Shown: positions 8,539 through 16,847, counted from the first letter of the stretch. The stretch is DNA of 17,875 bases from an uncultured Amaricoccus sp. (GCF_937891315.1 NZ_CALAGI010000070.1:1-17875), one strand, 5' to 3'. A program made the numbers and translations. Notes: generated by a model from the sequence alone, not told the origin.

Positions 8539-9606
8539 ATGGGGCGCCGCCCGCGTTCGCGCCCGGCGGCTGGCAGGGAGAGCGGGTTGGACAAGGTCGA
8601 GCGGGATATCCTTGTCGAGCCGGGGCCGCGCCCGACGCTGAAGACCATCGCCTATATCACCGGACTCGGGGTGACGACGGTGTCGCGCGCGCTGAATGAC
8701 GCGCCCGACATCGGTCAGGCCACCAAGAACCGTGTGCGGCTGGTGGCGAAACAAATCGGCTATCGGCCGAACCGCGCCGGAGTGCGGCTCCGAACCGGCA
8801 AGACCAATGTCATCAGCCTGATCCTGTCGGTCGAGACCGAAGTTCTGGGCCTTACCGCGCAGGTGGTCTCCGGCCTCACGGAATATCTCGCAGGTTCGCC
8901 CTACCACCTGATCGTGACGCCCTACAGCCGGCGCAGCGATCCGCTGGAGCCGGTGCGCTACATCGTCGAGACGGGCTCGGCCGACGGCATCGTCTTCTCG
9001 CGGACCGAACCCGAGGACGCGCGGGTGCGCTATCTTCACGCCCGCGGCTTTCCCTTCGCCAGCCATGGCCGTACCGAGATGGATATCGTCCATCCCTATT
9101 TCGACTTCGACAACGCCGCCTATGCCCGGATCGCTGTCGAGCGTCTGCGGGCGCGGGGCCGTGAGCGGCTGGCGCTCCTGCCGCCGCCGGCGCATCTCAC
9201 CTTCGCGCGGCACATGACGGCCGGGTTCGTCGAGGCCATCGAGCGGCACGATCTCGTCGAGATCCCGATGCATGGCGTCACCCTCGACAGCCCGCCAGAG
9301 GCGATCACCGTCGAGGTCGGCCGGCTGATGACCGCGCGCCGCCGCCCCGACGGCCTCGTCTGCGGCAGCGCCTCGGCGGCGATCGCGGCGATCTCCGCCG
9401 CCGAGGACGCGGGCCTCATCATCGGCCGCGACTTCGACGTGGTGGTCAAGGAATCCTTCAACCTCATGCGGCGCTTCCGCGGCGAGATCGAGGTGGTGCA
9501 CGAGGATTTCCACGCCGCCGGCCTCGGATTGGCCGAGACGGTGGTCCGCGCCATCGAGGGCGCCCCGGCGGAAAGCCTGCGGTTCGTCGACGTGCCAAGT
9601 TCGTGA
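8539..9606 (+). CDS. LacI-family transcriptional regulator of the adjacent sugar ABC operon
   Basis: This DNA-binding repressor has the family helix-turn-helix at about residues 34-56 (LKTIAYITGLGVTTVSRAL), the hinge region GYRPNRAGVRLRTGKTNVI, and a periplasmic-binding-like effector domain to residue 355. It is divergent from the transporter operon, and both promoters carry related palindromes, so it most likely represses the operon and itself until a sugar binds. The ATG at 8539 has AGGA upstream, but it places about 33 basic, unstructured residues ahead of the HTH, whereas most relatives begin within a few residues of it. A TTG at 8587 preceded by GGGAGAG would give a shorter, more usual N-terminus. 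Confidence 0.95.
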   Translation: MGRRPRSRPAAGRESGLDKVERDILVEPGPRPTLKTIAYITGLGVTTVSRALNDAPDIGQATKNRVRLVAKQIGYRPNRAGVRLRTGKTNVISLILSVETEVLGLTAQVVSGLTEYLAGSPYHLIVTPYSRRSDPLEPVRYIVETGSADGIVFSRTEPEDARVRYLHARGFPFASHGRTEMDIVHPYFDFDNAAYARIAVERLRARGRERLALLPPPAHLTFARHMTAGFVEAIERHDLVEIPMHGVTLDSPPEAITVEVGRLMTARRRPDGLVCGSASAAIAAISAAEDAGLIIGRDFDVVVKESFNLMRRFRGEIEVVHEDFHAAGLGLAETVVRAIEGAPAESLRFVDVPSS

Positions 9607-9759
9607 CAAATCGGTCACGGCAGGTTGCGGCGCGACCGCGTGGCCTTTAAGGAACGGCGAGCGGTTCCAGAGGGTTCCGGGAGAGTCCGGTCGCCGGGCG
9701 TCGGTCGAGCCGCGCACGCGCGGCCCTCCGTGCGTCGGCGGCGCGCCAAGGAGGCTGAG

Positions 9760-11250
9760 ATGTCGGGGCCGACCCCCTACGCCGAGTTGACGGCCCATCT
9801 GCGCGGCATCGCCGCGCTCGACCAGGTGTCGGGCCTGCTGATGTGGGATCAGGAAACCCAGATGCCGATCAAGGGCGCCGCGCAGCGCGCCGAGCAGAAC
9901 GCGGCGGTGGCCTCCGCCCGGCACGCGCTCGCCGGGGCGCCGGCGCTGGCGGACTGGATCGCCGAGCTGGCATCGGCCGATCTCGATCCGGCGGCGGCGG
10001 TCAATGTCGCGGAGGCGGCGCGCATCCACCGCCGCGCGACGCGCTTGCCCGTCACCCTCGCGGCCGATCTCGCGCGGGTGACGGCGGAGGCGTTCTCGGT
10101 CTGGCAGATGGCGCGGGCGGCGGGCACATATGCCGATTTCGCGCCGATCCTCGGCCGGATCGTGGCGCTGAAGCGGGCTGAGGCGGCCTGTCTCGCCGAG
10201 TCGGGCCAGAGCGCGTATGACGCGCTCCTCGCCGATTTCGAGCCCGGGATGACCAGCGAGGAGCTGGCGCTGATCTTCGGTCGTCTGCGCCCTGGCCTGA
10301 CCAGCCTGCGCGAACGCATCGCCGAATCGGGCTGGAGCATGCCGCGGTTTGTCGGTGGTTTCGGCAAGGCGGGTCAGGTCGCGCTGGCGCGGCGGCTTGG
10401 CGATGTCTTCGGCTATGATTGGGACGCCGGGAGGCTCGACCTCGCGACGCATCCCTCCTCCTCCGGCTCGAACGGCGACGTGCGGATCACCACGCGGGTC
10501 AACGAGGGCGATCCGCGCGAATGCGTCTATTCGACCGTGCATGAGCTCGGCCACGCGCTTTACGAGCAGGGCCTCGACCCGGAGCAGGCGATGCTGCCGG
10601 CCGGCATGGCCGCATCGATGGGGGTGCACGAAAGCCAGTCGCGGCTGTTCGAGAATCAACTCGGCCGCAGCCGGGCGTTCTGCGAATGGCTGGTGCTGGC
10701 GCTCGGCGCGCAATTCGGCGCGACCGGCGTCGATATGCCGGAATCGCTCTACGCGGCGGTGAACGCGGTCGAAACCGGCTTCATCCGCACCGAGGCGGAC
10801 GAGGTGCACTACAACCTGCATGTGATGCTGCGCTTCGATCTCGAGCGGGCGCTGGTCGCCGGGGACCTGGAGGTCGGCGATCTCGAAATGGCCTGGAACG
10901 ACCGGTTCCTCGCTGATTTCGGGCTGGAGGTGCCGGCCCCCCGGCTCGGTGTGCTGCAGGACGTGCATTGGTCGGCGGGCCTGTTCGGCTATTTTCCGAC
11001 CTATTCGCTGGGCAATATCTATTCGGCGGAATTGCACGTCGCGCTTGGCCGGGCGGTTCCCGATCTCGATGAACTGCTGGCGATCGGGGAGCTTCGCCCC
11101 GCGATCGATTGGCTGCGCGAGAATATCCACCGCAAGGGCCGCCTCCTCGCCCCCCGGGCGCTGATCGCCGAGGCTTGCGGCCATGAGCCAACCGAGGCCG
11201 CGCTTCTCGAATATCTGGAACGCAAGTACGGGGCGCTCTACCGGCTTTGA
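9760..11250 (+). CDS. M32 family metallocarboxypeptidase (Taq-type)
   Basis: This cytoplasmic zinc enzyme removes C-terminal residues from peptides. The zinc motif HELGH (His261, Glu262, His265) is followed by HESQSR at 290-295, whose Glu291 supplies the third ligand, as is standard in M32. The start LTAHLRGIAALDQVSGLLMWDQETQMP is split around typical M32 N-terminal helices, and 496 residues is the usual length. The ATG at 9760 is fixed by a near-perfect AAGGAGG at 9748-9754; the frame is open further upstream but without a ribosome site or homology. It follows the regulator by 153 bases on the same strand but is probably an independent unit, and it converges on lexA. Confidence 0.96.
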   Translation: MSGPTPYAELTAHLRGIAALDQVSGLLMWDQETQMPIKGAAQRAEQNAAVASARHALAGAPALADWIAELASADLDPAAAVNVAEAARIHRRATRLPVTLAADLARVTAEAFSVWQMARAAGTYADFAPILGRIVALKRAEAACLAESGQSAYDALLADFEPGMTSEELALIFGRLRPGLTSLRERIAESGWSMPRFVGGFGKAGQVALARRLGDVFGYDWDAGRLDLATHPSSSGSNGDVRITTRVNEGDPRECVYSTVHELGHALYEQGLDPEQAMLPAGMAASMGVHESQSRLFENQLGRSRAFCEWLVLALGAQFGATGVDMPESLYAAVNAVETGFIRTEADEVHYNLHVMLRFDLERALVAGDLEVGDLEMAWNDRFLADFGLEVPAPRLGVLQDVHWSAGLFGYFPTYSLGNIYSAELHVALGRAVPDLDELLAIGELRPAIDWLRENIHRKGRLLAPRALIAEACGHEPTEAALLEYLERKYGALYRL

Positions 11251-11438
11251 CGACCGGTTTCCCGGCGATCCGCCGTGACTTGGGCCAGGTCCGGACTCGA
11301 CCGGGCCGGTACGATCACGCGTGTATTTAGGCGATGCCGGCGGGGCGGCGAGTGACTGGCCAGCCCGAAGCCGGCCCCCACCGGCCAAGGAGGGATAGTA
11401 CCCGCCGACCGCGATCGCTCGTCACAGGTCGCGCGGGG

Positions 11439-12128
11439 TCAATAAGTGCGGATCAGTCCGACGAGCTTGCCCTGAACGCGGACCTGATGGTCCTGGTAGA
11501 GGCGGGTCTCGTAGGCCGGGTTCGCGGCTTCGAGCGCGACGGTGGTGCCTCGGCGGCGGAAGGTCTTCAGCGTTGCCTCCTCGCCCTCGATCAGGGCGAC
11601 GACGATGTCGCCGTTGTTCGCGGTCGACTGCTCCTGGATCACGACGATGTCGCCGCTGTTGATCCCGGCCTCGATCATCGAGTCGCCCTTCACCTCCAGC
11701 GCATAGTGCCGGCCGCTGCTCGCCAGCATCGAGGCGGGCACGGCGATGTTGCGCGAAACCTGCTGGATCGCCTCGATCGGGGTGCCGGCGGCGATCCGGC
11801 CCATCACAGGCAGCTCGATCGAGCCGACCTCGACATGCAGCGCGGCGGCGGGACGTTCCGGTCGGCCGCCGTCGATCACGGCTGGCTGGAAGCCGGCGCC
11901 GCCGCTTTCCAGCGTTTCAGGCAGTTTCACAATCTCGATCGCGCGGGCACGATGCGCGAGGCGGCGGATGAAGCCCCGCTCCTCCAGCGCGGTGATGAGC
12001 CGATGGATCCCGGATTTGGAGCGCAGATCCAGCGCTTCCTTCATCTCGTCGAACGAGGGGGGGACGCCATCCTTCTGGAGCCGATTGTGAATGAAATGCA
12101 ACAGGTCATATTGCTTGCGCGTCAGCAT
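11439..12128 (-). CDS. lexA: LexA repressor, SOS regulator
   Basis: LexA represses the SOS regulon and cleaves itself when RecA filaments form on damaged DNA. The 229-residue protein has the winged-helix N-domain (MLTRKQYDLLHFIHNRL, then PPSFDEMKEALDLRSKSGIH), a linker of about 30 residues, and the S24 peptidase domain. The self-cleavage bond is Ala114-Gly115 in GRIAAGTP, the catalytic Ser150 is in KGDSM and Lys188 in EATLKTF. The ATG at 12128 has GGGAG upstream. A promoter overlapped by an SOS box lies 34-62 bases upstream, so it is autoregulated. It follows moeA by 90 bases, a gene order common in alphaproteobacteria. Confidence 0.97.
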   Translation of the reverse strand: MLTRKQYDLLHFIHNRLQKDGVPPSFDEMKEALDLRSKSGIHRLITALEERGFIRRLAHRARAIEIVKLPETLESGGAGFQPAVIDGGRPERPAAALHVEVGSIELPVMGRIAAGTPIEAIQQVSRNIAVPASMLASSGRHYALEVKGDSMIEAGINSGDIVVIQEQSTANNGDIVVALIEGEEATLKTFRRRGTTVALEAANPAYETRLYQDHQVRVQGKLVGLIRTY

Positions 12129-12161
12129 TTCCCGGGCTCCCGATCGGTACCGCTGGGCTAT

Positions 12162-12176
12162 GTTCTAGTAACGTTC
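12162..12176. promoter_or_regulatory. SOS (LexA) box of alphaproteobacterial type
   Basis: GTTC (12162-12165), seven bases, GTTC (12173-12176) on the plus strand, or GAAC-N7-GAAC in lexA's direction. This is the known alphaproteobacterial LexA site, a direct repeat rather than the palindrome used in gamma-proteobacteria. It covers the lexA -10 element. Confidence 0.9.
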
Positions 12177-12190
12177 ATGTTTTGTGTCAA
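12162..12190 (-). promoter_or_regulatory. lexA promoter
   Basis: On the minus strand a perfect TTGACA (12185-12190) is followed after 17 bases by TAGAAC (12162-12167). The -10 and the spacer are covered by the SOS box, which explains negative autoregulation. lexA can therefore be transcribed independently of the trp-moa operon upstream. Confidence 0.75.
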
Positions 12191-12218
12191 GGTTTATTCC
12201 GGCAATGCAATCATGGGT

Positions 12219-13415
12219 TTAGCTAAACCAGGAAAATTCAACCGTGTCGCCAATCCGTCGCGCGGGGTCGCCGGGAGGGCGCATGACCAGCGCGTTGGCG
12301 GCGGCGAGCTCGGTCAGGAGCGAACTGTCCTGCCGGGCGAGCACGTGACAGCGCCGGCCGTCGGCTTCCTCGGTGACACGGGCGCGCATGAAATGCGCTC
12401 GGGGACCGTTCGGCGTCAGCGCCGTGTCGAGACGGCCGCGCAGAAGCGGCGGCAAGCCGGCCGGTAGGCCAAGCATCGCCGCGACGGCCGGAACGAGGAA
12501 CAGATGGCCACAGATCATCGCGGAGACGGGGTTGCCCGGCAGGCCGACCAGCGGCGTGCCGCGCAACCGACCGGCCATCAGCGGCTTGCCGGGCCGCATG
12601 GCTATTCGGTGGAATTCGAGCGCCAGCCCCTCGGCCAGCGCCGTCGCGCGCACGAGGTCGAGGTCGCCGACCGAGGCGCCGCCGAGCGTCACGATGAGGT
12701 CGGCGCCCTCGGCGAGGTCGAAGGCGGCGGTCAGGCTCCTGGCGGTGTCACGGGCGATCGGCAGGATCCGCGCCTCGGCGCCCGCCGCGTCGAGCATCGC
12801 CTTCAGCCCGTAGCTGGTGGAGCAGACGATCTGGTCAGGCCCCGGCTCCTCGCCCGGCGTCACCAGTTCGTCCCCAGTCGGGATCAGCGCGACCACGGGA
12901 CGCCGCCGCGTCGCGACCCGCCCGGCATTCATCGCGGCGAGCAGCGCCATTTCGGCCGGGCCGATCCGAAGCGGCGCGGCGAGGCACGCCCCGGCGGCGA
13001 AATCGGCGGCGGCGGCGCGGATGTTCGGGCCCCGGTCGGACGCCGCGCGCACGAGAATCCAGTCGCCGTCGCGCTCGACATCCTCCTGGATCAGCACGGT
13101 ATCGGCGCCCTCGGGGACCGGCGCGCCGGTCAGGATGCGAACGGCCTCGCCGGGTTCGACCTGGCCCTCGAAACGCGCACCGGCATGGGCCGCGCCGACG
13201 ACCGCGAGCCGCGCGCCTTGCACCAGATCGGCCCACTGGATCGCATAGCCGTCCATCGCCGAGGCGGCGAAGGGCGGCTGCGCCCGCGTCGCCACCACGT
13301 CACGGGCGAGGACGCGTCCCGCCGCCGCCGCCAGGGGTACTTCCTCGATATCGAGCGGGGCGAAGAGCGCGATCAGCCGCGCATGCGCGTCGGTGACGCT
13401 GAGAAGGTCGGTCAT
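12219..13415 (-). CDS. moeA: Molybdopterin molybdenumtransferase MoeA
   Basis: MoeA inserts molybdate into adenylylated molybdopterin, the last common step of molybdenum cofactor synthesis. Visible landmarks are PFAASAMDGYA near the N-terminus, PTGDELV and GGASVGDLDLV of the molybdopterin-binding domain, and PGKPLMAG followed by GLPGNPVSAM. The 398 residues match the family. The ATG at 13415 is chosen because family members begin close to LLSVTDAHARL; an in-frame ATG at 13448 would add 11 residues and also lacks a good ribosome site. moaC ends 42 bases upstream, so it belongs to the trp-moa operon. Confidence 0.95.
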   Translation of the reverse strand: MTDLLSVTDAHARLIALFAPLDIEEVPLAAAAGRVLARDVVATRAQPPFAASAMDGYAIQWADLVQGARLAVVGAAHAGARFEGQVEPGEAVRILTGAPVPEGADTVLIQEDVERDGDWILVRAASDRGPNIRAAAADFAAGACLAAPLRIGPAEMALLAAMNAGRVATRRRPVVALIPTGDELVTPGEEPGPDQIVCSTSYGLKAMLDAAGAEARILPIARDTARSLTAAFDLAEGADLIVTLGGASVGDLDLVRATALAEGLALEFHRIAMRPGKPLMAGRLRGTPLVGLPGNPVSAMICGHLFLVPAVAAMLGLPAGLPPLLRGRLDTALTPNGPRAHFMRARVTEEADGRRCHVLARQDSSLLTELAAANALVMRPPGDPARRIGDTVEFSWFS

Positions 13416-13457
13416 CGTGGGATTCGTCCGGGAAAAACGGTCATTCACAAAAAGCGA

Positions 13458-13937
13458 TCATGGCGAGACATGGCGCCCCGACGCGCCGCCGTCCTTCAAC
13501 ACCACCCGGATGCCACCGATCACCATGCCGCGATCGACCGCCTTCAGCATGTCATAGACGGTCAACGCCGCCACCGAGACGGCGGTCAATGCCTCCATCT
13601 CGACGCCGGTCGGGCCGGTGGTGCGGACCCGCGCCTCGATCTCGACCCGACCTTCGCCGGGAGTGAGATCGACGCCGACCTTGGTCAGCGCCAGCGGGTG
13701 GCAGAGCGGGATCAGGTCGGCGGTGCGCTTGGCCGCCATGATGCCGGCGAGGCGCGCGACGCCAAGCACGTCGCCCTTGGCCGCGCCGCCATCGCCGAGC
13801 AGCGTCAGCGTCGCGGGAGCCATCTCGACCCAACCACGCGCCACCGCCTCCCGCGGGGTGGCGGGCTTTTCCGAGACATCGACCATACTCGCCGCGCCGG
13901 TCGCGTCGAAATGCGTCAGCCGCGTTCCGGAAGACAT
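13458..13937 (-). CDS. moaC: Cyclic pyranopterin monophosphate synthase MoaC
   Basis: MoaC converts the MoaA product to cyclic pyranopterin monophosphate, the first committed intermediate of molybdenum cofactor. The 159-residue protein shows the family signature throughout: MVDVSEKPATPREAVARG, KGDVLGVARLAGIMAAKRT, LIPLCHPL, GVEMEALTAVSVAALTVYDM and KDGGASG near the C-terminus. The ATG at 13937 overlaps the trpC stop as ATGA; much longer open reading upstream in this frame is antisense-like and lies inside trpC. Placement between trpC and moeA is common in alphaproteobacteria. Confidence 0.97.
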   Translation of the reverse strand: MSSGTRLTHFDATGAASMVDVSEKPATPREAVARGWVEMAPATLTLLGDGGAAKGDVLGVARLAGIMAAKRTADLIPLCHPLALTKVGVDLTPGEGRVEIEARVRTTGPTGVEMEALTAVSVAALTVYDMLKAVDRGMVIGGIRVVLKDGGASGRHVSP

Positions 13938-14746
13938 CAGCCGGCTTCCGGCGTCCAGGGGCCGCGGAGCAGCTCGCGGGTCGCGGCCTCGACGTTTTCC
14001 TCGCGCATCAGCGTCTCGCCGATCAGGAAGCAGCGCACCCCGAAGCTCGCCAGCTGCGCCAGATCCTTGCGGTTGCCAAGGCCGGATTCCGAGATGATCA
14101 GGCGGTCGGCCGGGACGCCGCGCGCCAGTTTGCGCGTTACCGTGATATCGGTCTCGAAGGTGCGCAGATCGCGGTTGTTGATGCCGACGAGCGATGATTT
14201 CAGCAGCTTCGCCCGGTCGATTTCCTCGGCGTCGTGGGTCTCGATCAGCGTGTCCATGCCCCAGGCGATCGCGGCGTCCTCGATCTCGGCGGCCTGGCTG
14301 TCCGACACGGTCGCAAGGATGATCAGCACGCAATCGGCGCCGAGCGCGCGGGATTCCACGACCTGATAGGGATCGTAGATGAAGTCCTTGCGCAGGACCG
14401 GCAGGCCGGAGGCGGCGCGCGCCATGCCGATATAGCTGTCGTCGCCCTGAAAGCTCGGCCCGTCGGTCAGCACGCTGAGACAGGCGGCGCCGCCCTTCTC
14501 ATAGGCCACGGCCAGCGCGGCGGGATCGAAGTCGGCGCGGATCAGGCCCTTGGACGGGCTCGCCTTCTTGATCTCGGCGATCAGGCCATAGCCGCCGGTC
14601 GAGATCTGCGCGGTCAGCGCGTCGGCGAAGGGCCGCACCGGCCCCGCGCTCCGCGCCAGCGCCTCGATCTCGGACAGGGGATGGGCTTCCTTGCGCGTCG
14701 CGACATCGACCAGCTTGTAGGCCTTGATCTCGTCCAGGATGCTCAT
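13937..14746 (-). CDS. trpC: Indole-3-glycerol phosphate synthase
   Basis: The enzyme closes the indole ring of tryptophan from carboxyphenylamino-deoxyribulose phosphate. The 269-residue TIM barrel has EIKKASPSKG with Glu58, Lys60 and Lys66, the catalytic-acid Lys120 in LRKDF, GINNRDLRTFETD and the C-terminal SESGL phosphate-binding segment. It is a stand-alone TrpC with no TrpF fusion. The ATG at 14746 overlaps the trpD stop as ATGA, and its own stop overlaps moaC in the same way. Confidence 0.97.
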   Translation of the reverse strand: MSILDEIKAYKLVDVATRKEAHPLSEIEALARSAGPVRPFADALTAQISTGGYGLIAEIKKASPSKGLIRADFDPAALAVAYEKGGAACLSVLTDGPSFQGDDSYIGMARAASGLPVLRKDFIYDPYQVVESRALGADCVLIILATVSDSQAAEIEDAAIAWGMDTLIETHDAEEIDRAKLLKSSLVGINNRDLRTFETDITVTRKLARGVPADRLIISESGLGNRKDLAQLASFGVRCFLIGETLMREENVEAATRELLRGPWTPEAG

Positions 14747-15777
14747 TTCGCCCGCCCTTCGTCCGCCGCGGTGGTAAGGGCGGCCAGATGCTCGGCCTTG
14801 GCCCGGGCGGCGCCGGAATCGATGCTCTTCCGGGCCAGCGCCACCCCGGAAGGCAGATCCTCGGCCCGCTCGGCCACCACCAGCGCCGCCGCGGCGTTAA
14901 GCAGCACCGCGTCGCGGTAGGCCGACGCCGCGCCGCCGAGCAGGGCACGCAGCGCGGCGGCGTTCTCGCTCGGCGCGCCGCCGGCGATCTCGGCGAAGGG
15001 ACGCGTGGACAGGCCCGCGTCCTCGGGGCGCACGGTAAATTCGGTGATCTTGCCATCCCGGAGCTCGACGACATGCGTCTCGCCGGCGATCGAGATCTCG
15101 TCGGTGCCGTCCGCGCCATGCACGAGCCAGGCGCGGTCCGAGCCGAGTTCGCGCAGCGTCTCGGCCATGGGGCGGATCACGGCCCGCGAATAGGCGCCGG
15201 TCAGCTGCCGGCGCACGGCGGCGGGATTGGTCAACGGCCCGAGGATATTGAAGATCGTGCGGGTGCCGAGCTCGGCGCGGGCGGGCATGACATGACGCAT
15301 CGCCGGATGATGCATCGGCGCCATCATGAAGCCGATCCCGGCCTCGCGCAGCGCGCGCTCCACCACCTCGGGGCCGACCATCACATGGACGCCGAGCTCG
15401 GTCAGAGCGTCGGCCGCGCCGGATTTCGAGGAAAGGTTGCGGTTGCCATGCTTGGCCACCACCACCCCGGCTCCGGCCACGACGAAGGCGGCGGCGGTCG
15501 AGATGTTGAGTGTGCCCTTGCCGTCACCGCCGGTGCCGACGATATCGACCGCGCCCTCCGGCGCCTGCACGCGCAGGCATTTGGCGCGCATCACGGCCGC
15601 CGCGGCGGCGAATTCCGCGACGGTCTCGCCCCTGGTCCGCAGGGCCATCAGAAAGCCGCCGATCTGCGCCGGGGTGGCGTCCCCCTCCATGATCGCGGCG
15701 AAGGCGGTTTCCGCCTGCTGGCGTGTCAGCGGCCCCTCGGCGGCGCGCGCGATCAGCGGCCTCAACCGGTCACTCAT
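14743..15777 (-). CDS. trpD: Anthranilate phosphoribosyltransferase
   Basis: TrpD transfers phosphoribosyl from PRPP to anthranilate. The 344-residue protein has the PRPP-binding GTGGDGKGTLNIST at 81-94 and KHGNRNLSSKSGAADALTEL from 109, both diagnostic, after an N-terminal helical domain. It is not fused to TrpG, unlike the enterobacterial protein; the two are adjacent genes sharing an ATGA overlap at 15774-15777. The 3' end overlaps trpC equally. Confidence 0.97.
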   Translation of the reverse strand: MSDRLRPLIARAAEGPLTRQQAETAFAAIMEGDATPAQIGGFLMALRTRGETVAEFAAAAAVMRAKCLRVQAPEGAVDIVGTGGDGKGTLNISTAAAFVVAGAGVVVAKHGNRNLSSKSGAADALTELGVHVMVGPEVVERALREAGIGFMMAPMHHPAMRHVMPARAELGTRTIFNILGPLTNPAAVRRQLTGAYSRAVIRPMAETLRELGSDRAWLVHGADGTDEISIAGETHVVELRDGKITEFTVRPEDAGLSTRPFAEIAGGAPSENAAALRALLGGAASAYRDAVLLNAAAALVVAERAEDLPSGVALARKSIDSGAARAKAEHLAALTTAADEGRAK

Positions 15778-16355
15778 GCCGGCACGCGGGCGAGGTCGAG
15801 GAAGTTTCGCAGCAGGGCGTGGCCGTGTTCGGAGGCGATCGATTCCGGGTGGAACTGTACGCCGTGGATCGGGAGGGCGCGGTGCGCGAGGCCCATGATC
15901 GTGCCGTCGGCGAGTTCGGCCGTGACCTCGAGGCAGTCGGGCAGGCTGGGCCGATCGACGATAAGGCTATGATATCGCGTGGCATTGAACGGCGATGGCA
16001 GGCCGGCGAAGAGGCCCTTGCCGGTGTGCCGGATGCTGCCGAGCTTGCCATGCACGATCTCGCCGGCGCGCACCACCTCGCCGCCGAAGGCCTGGCCGAT
16101 GGCCTGATGGCCGAGGCAGACGCCGATCAGCGGCGTGCGGGTCTCGGCGGCGGCGGCGATCAGCGGCAGGCAGACGCCGGCCTGGTCCGGGTCGCAGGGA
16201 CCGGGCGAAAGCAGGATGGCATCAGGCCGCAGCGCCATGGCGGCGGCGGTGTCCAGCTCGTCGTTGCGCCGAACCGTCACCTCGGCGCCGAGAACCCCCA
16301 GATAGTGGTAGAGGTTGTAGGTGAAGCTGTCGTAGTTGTCGATCAGCAGCAACAT
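15774..16355 (-). CDS. trpG: Anthranilate synthase component II (glutamine amidotransferase)
   Basis: TrpG releases ammonia from glutamine for the TrpE subunit; such proteins can also serve PabB in folate synthesis. The 193-residue class I amidotransferase has LLIDNYDSFTYNL at the start, the nucleophile Cys80 in GVCLGHQAIGQAFGG, and the partners His169 and Glu171 in HGVQFHPES. The ATG at 16355 begins the conserved motif at residue 1. It is the first gene of the operon; the 144 bases upstream lead to a divergent gene, so the operon promoter must lie there, but I see no convincing -35/-10 pair. No trpE is adjacent. Confidence 0.96.
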   Translation of the reverse strand: MLLLIDNYDSFTYNLYHYLGVLGAEVTVRRNDELDTAAAMALRPDAILLSPGPCDPDQAGVCLPLIAAAAETRTPLIGVCLGHQAIGQAFGGEVVRAGEIVHGKLGSIRHTGKGLFAGLPSPFNATRYHSLIVDRPSLPDCLEVTAELADGTIMGLAHRALPIHGVQFHPESIASEHGHALLRNFLDLARVPA

Positions 16356-16499
16356 TTCAGGGGTCTTTCCAAGGGCTTCTGGCGAGGGCTTCTGACCGGG
16401 TCTTTGGGGCTGGGCGGCTGTTCACGTGCGCGTTATACATGGCCCTTGTGGTCCGACGGGGTCAAGAGGCACCCGGCGGACGGGGACAAGGATTTCGCA

Positions 16500-16847
16500 G
16501 TGCGGATCGGGACGCGCCCGCGCGGGGCCGGATTCTGGAAGGGGCTGGTCGCCGGCATCCTCGTCTCGGCGCTCGTCGCGCTGCTGCTCGCCTATCTCTT
16601 TCCGCCAACGCGCTATCTCGCGCCGGACGTTCCCGCCGGGGGCGGCGCGGCGCCGGATGTTCCGGGCGCGCCGTCGGCGATCGTCAGGCCGCGCGCACCC
16701 GGGGCGGGCGGTGTGCTTCCCGACCCCGCGCGCGCGCCGCTGATCGCCACCCGCCCGGCGGCCGAACCGTCGCCCTTCGCGCCGGCCGCGGCGCCCGATT
16801 TCTTCCGGGACGCGCCCTCCGGGTCGCCGTCGCTGGTGCCGCGTTAA
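16500..16847 (+). CDS. Small single-span membrane protein with Pro/Ala-rich tail, function unknown
   Basis: I do not recognise this 115-residue protein. It has a basic start (RIGTRPRGAGFWKG), one membrane span at about residues 15-34 (LVAGILVSALVALLLAYLF), and a Pro/Ala/Gly-rich tail probably outside the cytoplasm that ends in LVPR. The GTG at 16500 is supported by AAGGA at 16488-16492, seven bases upstream; the frame is open much further left but only as antisense to trpG. It is divergent from trpG. The span-plus-flexible-tail form resembles the N-terminal anchor of larger exported proteins, so it could be a remnant or a small envelope protein; neither is shown. Confidence 0.65.
   Translation: MRIGTRPRGAGFWKGLVAGILVSALVALLLAYLFPPTRYLAPDVPAGGGAAPDVPGAPSAIVRPRAPGAGGVLPDPARAPLIATRPAAEPSPFAPAAAPDFFRDAPSGSPSLVPR

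Noticed and set aside
9664..9677. Two GTTC words upstream of the M32 gene
   Set aside because: Spacing is 6 bases, not 7, and the gene has no DNA-repair role.
11370..11385. GC hairpin GCCGG/CCGGC between the convergent M32 and lexA genes, possible terminator
   Set aside because: The stem is short and no T-tract follows on either strand; chance is likely in DNA this GC-rich.
8383..11388. A 1001-codon minus-strand open frame across the LacI and M32 genes
   Set aside because: It is antisense to two clearly homologous plus-strand genes, crosses their intergenic gap and both promoters, is rich in Arg/His/Asp low-complexity sequence and shows no family motifs. It is a by-product of high GC content.
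12504..14366. A 620-codon plus-strand open frame
   Set aside because: It lies antisense to moeA, moaC and trpC, which have diagnostic motifs. The translation is Arg/Gly/His-rich with no recognisable domain.
16432..16465. TTGACC and TATAAC on the minus strand as the trpG promoter
   Set aside because: The elements are 22 bases apart, too far for sigma-70, and no better -35 fits the TATAAC.
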